Below are positions 54,562 to 61,558 of a DNA stretch of 61,558 nt, piece by piece; within the stretch, counting starts at the first letter, position 1; each line of letters opens with the position of its first letter. Source of the DNA: Bacteroidota bacterium. Its GTDB lineage: Bacteria; Bacteroidota; Bacteroidia; Bacteroidales; JABHKC01. Made by a program: the position numbers and the translations under genes. The notes under the pieces are model-generated. The model was not told the origin of the DNA and ran no database searches. It saw only the letters and a program-made list of their open reading frames with translations. The stretch is from assembly GCA_018692315.1 (NCBI GenBank), contig JABHKC010000106.1, positions 1 through 61,558 on the forward strand, written 5' to 3'.

Positions 54562-56346
54562 TTATTGGGGTGGTGTATAAGTAAAATTCATAGCATTTGC
54601 AAGTTTCATCTGATAGCCTTTTCCGGGTGTCATATTTCCAATATTATTGATATTATAAAGCGGCCAAAAAACATTTCCCAAATCGTCTTTTACAAGAGAA
54701 ATTTCTGAGACAATTGGGCTTAGATATGTTTCTAATGGAGCTATACTATCCAACAAAAATCCAATTAAACTCCAGCCGGCAGGGTATGGAATTATCACAT
54801 TTTCAGGAATAATTTGCTCACCAGAAACTTGCAAAGTATTTTGAGCATTCATTTTTATCTGATAGCCCATACCAACCGAAAAGCTATCGAGATTATCGAG
54901 ATTATACTGAGGCCAATAAACCATCCCTACTCCATCTTTTACAATTATTACATTCTGAACAATAGGTGAAAATATATTTTCTATATCATTATTTGCAGGT
55001 TCAATATAAGTAGAAAACATACTCCAGCTTGAATCTAAAGTAATATTTTGGCTTTGCATTTGGGCTGAGGAGAGGTTTGCTTTGGCGAAGATGAATTGAT
55101 TTTGAGTTATGTTAAGGGTATCTTCACCGAAAAAATAATTCCCTAGATCCCATATTTCCCCAAGCAAAAGTAAATCATCATCTTGATTAAACTGGAAATC
55201 CCAAATATAAAATTCCTTATCAGGTAACACTTCTTCAACCCATTGACATATTCCATTAGAATTACACATTAAAATATCTTTTCTTACATAATTGGTTGGT
55301 TGTAAATAAATAGAATCGAGGTAAATATTACCACCTGACCTTGTTGTAAAATATATATTATCATATTGGTCTATAGAAAATAAGTAAAACGGAACATTCC
55401 CTGAGATATTAATGCCACTTTTCGCCCAGATAACATTTGCGTTTACAGATACTATTCTTGCCATGAGAAAATCTAATGAAGGTTGATACGAATCGTTTAT
55501 TATTTGAAAATTGCCAATATTTATGGTGTCACAATAAAAAGAACCAATACAAAACAAGTCGTCATTGTTAAAAGCTTCAATCTCAAATATAATAAAATCA
55601 GGAAAATGTTGCTGCCACACAATATTTCCTTGATTAATTTTATATATTGCATAATCCCAGTAAACATATGCATTTTCGTTCGAATCTAATGCTGATGCCA
55701 TTCTATACTCATTATTGCTAAAAACATTATCCAAGCTTGGAAATGCACCAATCCATTCAATATTGCCTGTAAAATCCATCAATGCTGCAAAAGCTTGAAT
55801 TGTATCCTGCATAGCTAAAGTATCATACCCAGCAATAAGTGCTGTACCTCCAAAAAATACACCTGCAACACAAACAGAATTATTATCAGAAATTGAGATT
55901 GTGTTTATGTAAACATTTGATGAAGCAGAATTACTTGAGAATTGCTTCGACCATAAATGATTGCCATTGCTATCTTTTTTAAATAAATTGCCTGAACCGA
56001 AGTACCCGTCTGTACAATAGAAGTTATTTTGTTGGTCAACAACCATATCTCGTGATAATGGTAAATTCTGGATTAATAAATTACCGTCTAAATCAGTTTT
56101 AGATGTTAGATCAACATGAATAGTTCCATTATAACATTGAGGACATGGAACTATTGTATCATTAAATACAATAGGTACCCAGTACTCAGCTTGAACTATT
56201 ACATTGTCATCATAATCAAAAGTACTTCCATAGAAATAATTTGAACCACCAAAACTACAAGCCTCTTGCCACTGAATATTTTGCGAATAAATCGTTAAGC
56301 TGATTAAGCATAGAAAAACTATAGTAAAAAAGTTTTTGCATTTCAT
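54562..56346 (-). CDS. Secreted protein with two C-terminal repeats, unknown function
   Basis: A 594-residue protein with a signal peptide (cleaved near IYSQ-NI) and no lipobox. The N-terminal 430 residues look like the beta-propeller-like surface proteins of Bacteroidota (FAALMDFTGNIEWIGAF, repeated NxIxW strands). The C-terminal part has two tandem ~75-residue units, about 440-513 and 522-594, each with W..., SPIV, an IVKD.G.V(Y/F)WP.YN segment and a GxGYQ(I/M)K motif. There is no clear T9SS sorting domain after them. I do not know its function; a surface or extracellular role is likely. Confidence 0.7.
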   Translation of the reverse strand: MKCKNFFTIVFLCLISLTIYSQNIQWQEACSFGGSNYFYGSTFDYDDNVIVQAEYWVPIVFNDTIVPCPQCYNGTIHVDLTSKTDLDGNLLIQNLPLSRDMVVDQQNNFYCTDGYFGSGNLFKKDSNGNHLWSKQFSSNSASSNVYINTISISDNNSVCVAGVFFGGTALIAGYDTLAMQDTIQAFAALMDFTGNIEWIGAFPSLDNVFSNNEYRMASALDSNENAYVYWDYAIYKINQGNIVWQQHFPDFIIFEIEAFNNDDLFCIGSFYCDTINIGNFQIINDSYQPSLDFLMARIVSVNANVIWAKSGINISGNVPFYLFSIDQYDNIYFTTRSGGNIYLDSIYLQPTNYVRKDILMCNSNGICQWVEEVLPDKEFYIWDFQFNQDDDLLLLGEIWDLGNYFFGEDTLNITQNQFIFAKANLSSAQMQSQNITLDSSWSMFSTYIEPANNDIENIFSPIVQNVIIVKDGVGMVYWPQYNLDNLDSFSVGMGYQIKMNAQNTLQVSGEQIIPENVIIPYPAGWSLIGFLLDSIAPLETYLSPIVSEISLVKDDLGNVFWPLYNINNIGNMTPGKGYQMKLANAMNFTYTPPQ

Positions 56347-56568
56347 AATTTCTAAATTTTTTTTTGAGAAAAGATAAAAATTTTGTTTTCGCTATTGACT
56401 TTAGAAAATATTCTTAAAAGCATTAAATAACAAAAATCAATGTAAATATAAACATATTTTTTGAAAAATAAATTTCTTTCGAAGAAAAAATCTTAGTTAA
56501 ATTTTCCAATAAAAAATTAGTAAAGTTTGTATATACTTTCAATTCCCAATTTCTAATTTCCAATTTTC

Positions 56569-56576
56569 TATATTTG
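56569..56576 (+). promoter_or_regulatory. Candidate -7 element of miaB
   Basis: TATATTTG matches TAnnTTTG, 23 bp before the ATG at 56600; no spaced TTG upstream. The intergenic stretch (56347-56599) holds nothing else that I recognise. Confidence 0.42.
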
Positions 56577-56599
56577 CCAAAATTTGAATTTAACGAAAT

Positions 56600-58000
56600 A
56601 TGCAAAGAGAAAGAAAGGAAAAATTGGCGACACAATCTCAAAACCAAGCGATTGACTATGAAGACAGTGATGCCGCCGAAAAACGAAATTTATATATAGA
56701 AACCTATGGCTGCCAAATGAATGTTGCCGATAGCGAAATTGTAGTATCTGTTTTGCAAAAAGAAAACTTTGAAGTTACAAAAGAAATTTCAAATGCAGAT
56801 TTGATTCTTGTAAACACATGCTCTATTCGCGAAAATGCAGAACAAAGAGTACGAGGGCGATTGGATGTTTTCAGGCAACAAAAAAAGAAAAATCCCGGGC
56901 TGATAGTTGGCGTAATTGGCTGCATGGCTGAGCGTTTGAAAAAGAAATTGTTAGAAGATGAAAAACTTATCGACATAGTTGTAGGTCCAGATGCCTACAG
57001 AGATTTACCAAACTTGATAAAACAAACCGAAGGCGGACAGCAGGCAATAAATGTGCTATTGTCACGCGAAGAAACTTATGCGGATATTAGTCCTGTCAGA
57101 TATAGTACGAATGGGGTTTCAGCTTTTGTTTCAATAATGAGAGGTTGCGACAATATGTGTGCTTATTGTGTTGTTCCGTTCACAAGGGGTAGAGAACGAA
57201 GCCGCGAGCCCGAAACAATTTTGCAGGAAATTACGAAATTAGCTGAAAACAATTTTAAGGAGGTAAGCTTGCTTGGGCAAAATGTGGATAAATATTCATG
57301 GAAAAATGAAGAAAGTAATGTGAATTTTGCTAATTTGTTGGAAATGGTAGCAAATGCTTTTCCAAACTTAAGAATTAGATTTTCAACATCTTATCCGCAA
57401 GATATGAATGACGAAGTATTGGAAACTATGGCAAGGCACAAAAATATTTGCAAAAGCATTCACCTGCCGGCACAATCGGGGAGTACCAAAATTCTTGAGC
57501 TTATGAAAAGAGGTTATTCTCGCGAATGGTATATGGATAGAATTAAATCGATAAGAAAAATTATTCCTGAATGCTCAATTTCAACAGATATTATTGCCGG
57601 ATTTTGCAACGAAAGCGATGAAGATCATCAGGCAAGTTTGTCTTTACTAAAATGGGCAAATTTCGATTTTGCATATATGTTTAAATATTCTGAACGCCCA
57701 AATACCTATGCACAAAGAAAACTTGAAGATAATGTTTCTGAAGAAATAAAATCTGCAAGACTCACTGAAATAATTGAGCTTCAAAACAAAATTTCGGCAG
57801 AAACAAAAGAGAAAGATCTTAACAAAACTTTTGAAGTTTTGGTTGAAGGAATTTCAAAAAAATCAAAGGAACATTTGTTTGGTAGAAATTCTCAGAACAA
57901 AGTTGTGGTTTTTCCTAAAGAAAATTACGTAATTGGTGATTTTGTAGATGTTCTAATCACGGATTTCACATCTGCTACATTGAAGGGAAAAGCGATGTAA
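56600..58000 (+). CDS. miaB: tRNA-2-methylthio-N6-dimethylallyladenosine synthase
   Basis: A 466-residue radical SAM methylthiotransferase. It has an N-terminal UPF0004 domain with three Fe-S cysteines (ETYGCQMN, NTCSIRENA, VIGCMAERL), the radical SAM motif RGCDNMCAYCVVPFTRG (CxxxCxxC), and a C-terminal TRAM domain. It adds the methylthio group to i6A37 of tRNAs reading UNN codons. A ~27-residue N-terminal extension (MQRERKEKLATQSQ...) precedes the conserved start; usual in Bacteroidota. Probably transcribed alone. Confidence 0.96.
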   Translation: MQRERKEKLATQSQNQAIDYEDSDAAEKRNLYIETYGCQMNVADSEIVVSVLQKENFEVTKEISNADLILVNTCSIRENAEQRVRGRLDVFRQQKKKNPGLIVGVIGCMAERLKKKLLEDEKLIDIVVGPDAYRDLPNLIKQTEGGQQAINVLLSREETYADISPVRYSTNGVSAFVSIMRGCDNMCAYCVVPFTRGRERSREPETILQEITKLAENNFKEVSLLGQNVDKYSWKNEESNVNFANLLEMVANAFPNLRIRFSTSYPQDMNDEVLETMARHKNICKSIHLPAQSGSTKILELMKRGYSREWYMDRIKSIRKIIPECSISTDIIAGFCNESDEDHQASLSLLKWANFDFAYMFKYSERPNTYAQRKLEDNVSEEIKSARLTEIIELQNKISAETKEKDLNKTFEVLVEGISKKSKEHLFGRNSQNKVVVFPKENYVIGDFVDVLITDFTSATLKGKAM

Positions 58001-58096
58001 ATTAATTACTGATTATTAATTATTATTTACTATTTGCTAAAATCTAATTGCAGTTTGCAATAAAATTTTGACTGCGGTGTGGTCTTTAATGAAAAA

Positions 58097-58126
58097 TTGT
58101 TTTCTGTATTAATGTTTTTATCTTTA
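58097..58126 (+). promoter_or_regulatory. Promoter of the outer-membrane protein gene
   Basis: TTG at 58097-58099, exactly 19 bp, then TATCTTTA at 58119-58126, one base off TAnnTTTG. 29 bp before the ATG. Confidence 0.55.
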
Positions 58127-58155
58127 CAGGTTCATTAACTAAAATTTCAATTATT

Positions 58156-58944
58156 ATGAAAAGACTTGGATTATTAATTTCAATTTTGCTTTTATCTGGC
58201 ACATTTGTTTTTGCACAAGAGGAAACAAACAAAAAAGTTGAGGATGAAGAATTGTCATTAGTTGACATGATTAATAAATTCAGGAACAAAATGCTGCCTG
58301 CATTAACACCCGAAGCAAAGGATTTTTCATTTGAAGTGAGTTTTATACCATTAAGTAACACAGCTCCAATTGACTTATCTTATTTGCGAGGAAGGTATTT
58401 TATGTCAGACAAAATAGCTTTGAGAATGGGGCTTGAATTTGACGCTAAATCAATTTCTGAAGAAAATCCTTTTTATGGTGATAATTCATTTATTGGTGAT
58501 ATTCCTGATGCAAAAATTGAGAATTCTTATTCATTATGGGGGATTCACCCGGGAATTGAATATCATTTTGGAAATCACAAAAGGCTTTCTCCTTTTTTTG
58601 GAGCAGATTTTTTCTATATACAAAAGACTTCGAAATCAGCTATTAATTACAATTCCCCTATATATACTTCTGAAACTATTGACATAACTATTGACGGAGC
58701 CTGGAGCAATTTTGAAGAAAGAGCATTTAATCAGTTCAGTCTTAATCTGATTCTGGGTAGCGATTTTTATTTGTCCAAGAATATTTTTATGGGTTTTGAG
58801 TTTGGAATTTCATATACAACTACGATTAATCAGAAAGTTACACAAACTATTGATGATGATGAGATAGATTATTTAGGTAAAACAAGCGAAACTAAAATTG
58901 GTAAATTTGTAAATAATGCAATCAGGCTTGGTGTTTGTTTTTAA
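58156..58944 (+). CDS. Outer-membrane beta-barrel protein
   Basis: A 262-residue protein with signal peptide (cleaved near FVFAQ). The mature chain has alternating strands ending in an aromatic residue (FSFEVSFIPLS, KIALRMGLEFDA, HPGIEYHFGN, LSPFFGADFFYI, FMGFEFGISY) and a final NAIRLGVCF typical of a barrel's last strand. About eight to ten strands. Family unknown; a porin or adhesin-like small OMP is likely. Ends in a strong bidirectional terminator. Confidence 0.78.
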   Translation: MKRLGLLISILLLSGTFVFAQEETNKKVEDEELSLVDMINKFRNKMLPALTPEAKDFSFEVSFIPLSNTAPIDLSYLRGRYFMSDKIALRMGLEFDAKSISEENPFYGDNSFIGDIPDAKIENSYSLWGIHPGIEYHFGNHKRLSPFFGADFFYIQKTSKSAINYNSPIYTSETIDITIDGAWSNFEERAFNQFSLNLILGSDFYLSKNIFMGFEFGISYTTTINQKVTQTIDDDEIDYLGKTSETKIGKFVNNAIRLGVCF

Positions 58945-58963
58945 ACAAGCTGAAAATTTGACT

Positions 58964-59004
58964 AAAAAAAACGTCCGAAGACTTATTCTCCGGACGTTTT
59001 TTTT
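58964..59004. terminator. Bidirectional terminator
   Basis: AAACGTCCGAAG and CTCCGGACGTTT form a stem around a short loop (left arm ends 58980, right arm begins 58989), with A and T runs at the two sides. Serves the OMP (+) and AOR (-) genes, which converge here. Confidence 0.9.
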
Positions 59005-59027
59005 GCTTGCAAATTTAAGTTTGCTTT

Positions 59028-61178
59028 TTATAAATGAGGAGTAACAGTTTCAATTAGTTGAGGAAGATCCATTTTGATTTTTTTCAAATGTTCGATTGTA
59101 GGAACTCCGTTGTTATTCCATCCTCTGCGTTTATAAACAGCATCCAATAATTTTTCGTATTGCTCTTCTCTAAATTTTCTGGTAATTGCAATTTTTTCAT
59201 CGGTAGTTTTTCCTTTAGGATCTACTCCAATTTTTTCTTGCATTTGCTTGTCGTATCGTTCTTGTCGCGATTCGTATTCTTCAACAGTAACAGGTCCGGC
59301 AGCACGATATGGCTGAGCATCCCATTTTCTGGTTCCGTAACCACGGCGAAGATTGAAAATTCTTTGGAAATTATATACTCTTTCCGATTGAAGTATCATT
59401 TCTTTATTGTCAATTTCTTGTCCTGTAACGGCTTTGAAAATTGTTAAGTAATTATCTACATGCTCGGGAACTTTTGCAGGTTCGTCTGTGTCTTCATTTC
59501 CTACAGGTTCTACATCGTTCCAAGGAAGTTTGCAAAGTCCCATCAATCCAAACCAGGTTCTGAACATTGGGAAATAGTGCAATGCTTCGGCTTTATCTTC
59601 GAATGTAGGTATCTGATTGTTTACCATATCCATAAAAATCAGCCAAGCTTCATCGTGTTGTGGTCCTTTGTTTGTGAGAGCAAAACCACCTTGCTGAGCT
59701 AAGGATTCTTTCGAAACATATTCCGAATATTCTAGTCCTTTATTTTCCATTGCAATGTCTTGAAGAAATTGTGCATCGCCCCAGCCTTTTTCAACGAATA
59801 ATTCTTTCATTTTGCGTGTTCCGAGTCCGACAATTTTTCCAAATTCTTCGCCTCGTGCCAATTGGTGCAACAATTCCATAGCACTATCAGCGTTTCCAAA
59901 ATTCAGTTTTAAACCACCTGTTCTTTCATCGTTCAAGATTCCATTTTCGTAACATTCCATTACAAATGCCAAAATGGTTCCCCACGAAATTGTGCAAATT
60001 CCATAAGTGTCGCAATAGAAATTTGCTTCAATAATATAATCGGGATTAAAAATTCCGCAATTAGAACCTAATCCACCAGCATTTTCATACTCAGGCCCGT
60101 CAACTATTACTTTATCACCTTCGTATGGTCCGCTTCTTAATTCGTAATTGTCAACTCCTTTGGCACAAGACATATTACAACCTATCCAACAACCATCAGG
60201 TATTCCTTGCGTAAAGCGTTCTTTCCAAACATCTCCGTGAATCTTACCTGCATCTTCATGGCTTCCATATTTGAAATTGTTTGTAGGAAGCAAATCGTAA
60301 TCGTCCATAATATTAACAAGGTGTGCTGTTCCTTTTGTTCGCATCTCGGCTTGAGAATCGTCGAGGTCTCGCATTTCTTTGTTAAATCGTTTTCCTCTTT
60401 CCATTATTGGTTTTAGGTCAACTACATTGTTCAAATTTCCTTTTACACCGGAAATTTTACAAACAATGGCTTTTATTTTTTTATCTCTGAAAACTGTTCC
60501 AATTCCACCTCGTCCGGCTTGCTTCAGTCTCACGAGTTTACGTTTTGGGTCGTAAAAACTGAAATTTAACATTCCAATCAATGAATTATCGGCAGCATCG
60601 CCGGCAGAAACTACAGCTACATTTTTTTTGTCTTTATCATCATTGGCAAAATATTCTGTTAATTCTTCGGCAATTATATGGCTATCATTCATTTTTGGAG
60701 CTTCATAAAGAACAACTTTTCCATTTACTCCATCAATAAAAATAACTAATTCATTTTCAGACTTTCCTTGAATCTCGACTGCATCGAATCCGGAAAATTT
60801 TGAGAATGGCCCAAAAAAGCCACCCACATTACTATCCATAATAGAGTTTGTTTGAGGCGAAATAGAAACGCAAATAGATTTGCCGGTTCCTGAATATTGA
60901 GTGATACCACAAATTGGGCCTCCCGAAATAATAATTTCATTGTCGGGATCATTCCATGCAGTGTCGGCTTTTGTTCCTTCCCAAAGCATTTTTAATCCAA
61001 AACCTTTCCCTCCAATAAATTTTTCTTTCATTTGTTGGCTAACAGGTTTTTCCAGGATTTCATTATTTCCCACATTTATATATAGGGTTCTGTTGTTGTA
61101 TCCACGGTCGATGGCTCCTAAGTCATACGACCATTCTTTGAAAACCTTATGCTCTTTTTTAATCTTTTCAATATTCAT
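59028..61178 (-). CDS. Aldehyde:ferredoxin oxidoreductase (tungsten/molybdenum, AOR family)
   Basis: About 716 residues from the ATG at 61178 (frame open from TTG at 61187). AOR N-terminal domain with GGKGFGLKMLWEG and GPICGITQYSGTG. The iron-sulfur ligands are CWIGCNMSC in the central part and Cys in LMGLCKLPW near the C-terminus. The AOR family binds one W- or Mo-bispyranopterin and one 4Fe-4S cluster and oxidises aldehydes with ferredoxin, or reduces carboxylic acids. At ~716 residues it is longer than Pyrococcus AOR and closer to the YdhV length. Substrate unknown. No pterin-synthesis or ferredoxin gene is adjacent. Confidence 0.88.
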   Translation of the reverse strand: MNIEKIKKEHKVFKEWSYDLGAIDRGYNNRTLYINVGNNEILEKPVSQQMKEKFIGGKGFGLKMLWEGTKADTAWNDPDNEIIISGGPICGITQYSGTGKSICVSISPQTNSIMDSNVGGFFGPFSKFSGFDAVEIQGKSENELVIFIDGVNGKVVLYEAPKMNDSHIIAEELTEYFANDDKDKKNVAVVSAGDAADNSLIGMLNFSFYDPKRKLVRLKQAGRGGIGTVFRDKKIKAIVCKISGVKGNLNNVVDLKPIMERGKRFNKEMRDLDDSQAEMRTKGTAHLVNIMDDYDLLPTNNFKYGSHEDAGKIHGDVWKERFTQGIPDGCWIGCNMSCAKGVDNYELRSGPYEGDKVIVDGPEYENAGGLGSNCGIFNPDYIIEANFYCDTYGICTISWGTILAFVMECYENGILNDERTGGLKLNFGNADSAMELLHQLARGEEFGKIVGLGTRKMKELFVEKGWGDAQFLQDIAMENKGLEYSEYVSKESLAQQGGFALTNKGPQHDEAWLIFMDMVNNQIPTFEDKAEALHYFPMFRTWFGLMGLCKLPWNDVEPVGNEDTDEPAKVPEHVDNYLTIFKAVTGQEIDNKEMILQSERVYNFQRIFNLRRGYGTRKWDAQPYRAAGPVTVEEYESRQERYDKQMQEKIGVDPKGKTTDEKIAITRKFREEQYEKLLDAVYKRRGWNNNGVPTIEHLKKIKMDLPQLIETVTPHL

Positions 61179-61187
61179 TTTATTCAA

Positions 61188-61558
61188 AATTTAATTTCTA
61201 ATTAAAGTCGCAAAAATATAAAATCTATCTGTATTATAAGTTTTTGAGAAAAATATTTTAGGGCTTAATTTTTTTATTTATGTGGCTTAATATGATAGAA
61301 AAACAAATAAGTTTTGAGCTAATGTAAAACTATTCAATTTGTTTTTATTTTGAACTGTTTTCTTAGAGATACTAAATATTTGGCAAGTTTGAATCTTGTG
61401 CTTGTTTAAAATTTATTAAGCTCTAACCTGAATAATTCATAAATATTTCTACTACAAGCCCAAACTGCACATCATCTTTGACCGTCCTCAATTTTTATTC
61501 CATCAAAATAGCTCGCTATTACTCAAAAATAAAAATCTGTGGTAGTTCAAATCTGACA
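61188..61558. other. Intergenic region upstream of AOR gene
   Basis: 370 bp to the window edge. A CAAAAATA on the plus strand (61211-61218), the complement of TATTTTTG, is a possible AOR -7 element without a spaced -33. A nested palindrome lies at 61491-61536. No gene recognised. Confidence 0.45.
61491..61536. repeat. Nested 46-bp dyad
   Basis: ATTTTTATT (61491-61499), 8-bp gap, ATAGC-TC-GCTAT (61508-61519), 8-bp gap, AATAAAAAT (61528-61536). Both arms and both gaps are symmetric. It could be an RNA hairpin or the end of a mobile element beyond the window edge. Confidence 0.55.

Noticed and set aside
1-61558. rRNA, tRNA and CRISPR features
   Set aside because: I saw no rRNA-like stretches, no tRNA-like cloverleaf with conserved TTCGA arm, and no regularly spaced repeats. 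A covariance-model search would be decisive.

Overview
The window looks like a chromosomal segment of an AT-rich Bacteroidota bacterium, probably an anaerobic or microaerophilic Bacteroidales/Marinilabiliales-type lineage. The evidence is the Bacteroidota-type promoters (TTG, about 19 bp, TAnnTTTG) seen before several genes, lipoproteins with late SxC or FxC lipoboxes, and typical families: GLPGLI, the ABC-permease/M1-peptidase fusion, DUF3127, LruC, a TPR-LytS kinase, and AddA-like helicase. A tungsten-type aldehyde:ferredoxin oxidoreductase, a KamA-type radical SAM enzyme and 3-hydroxybutyryl-CoA dehydrogenase suggest fermentative or amino-acid metabolism. There are no rRNA, tRNA or CRISPR features and no recognisable intact transposase or integrase.

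Layout. 0.2-5.2 kb: a small acyl cluster (KASIII, ACP, KASIII, SDR, membrane GT2, FabG) that could build and reduce a short acyl chain on a dedicated carrier protein. 5.3-8.6 kb: a VWA-like membrane protein and two lipoproteins. 8.7-15.5 kb: an NtrC/NtrX-like regulator lacking a DNA-binding domain, purA, a KamA-like enzyme on the other strand, then rpsO and pnp with good promoter and terminators. 15.7-19.5 kb: a DUF4405-like membrane protein with five helical repeats and an LruC-domain lipoprotein. 19.7-24.3 kb: ion transport (ClC-CBS, TrkH, TrkA). 24.5-31.2 kb: ComEC, an orphan TPR histidine kinase, a lipoprotein, and 3-hydroxyacyl-CoA dehydrogenase.

31.4-43.6 kb is the most unusual part. 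An AddA/RecB-like helicase-nuclease ends in 65 bp that recur, about 91% identical and coding for the same C-terminal peptide, 8.17 kb downstream. Between the two copies sits a self-contained module: an operon on the minus strand (GLPGLI protein, ABC ATPase, ABC permease fused to an M1 peptidase) divergent from a histidine kinase/response regulator pair. Four phased half-sites with 10-11 bp spacing lie between the divergent promoters. This looks like a module that integrated at the 3' end of the helicase gene and regenerated its tail. Next to it is a lipoprotein gene broken by one in-frame TGA.

43.7-61.6 kb: a MITE-like inverted repeat, a DUF3127 protein ending in an SSB-like tip, cyclophilin, a flippase, an MIO-type ammonia-lyase with Ala-Cys-Gly instead of Ala-Ser-Gly, an atypical NRAMP transporter lacking DPGN, two tandem TMTC-like membrane TPR proteins, YebC, a secreted repeat protein, MiaB, an outer-membrane barrel protein and the AOR enzyme. 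Function calls rest on motif recognition by eye; no database search was possible.
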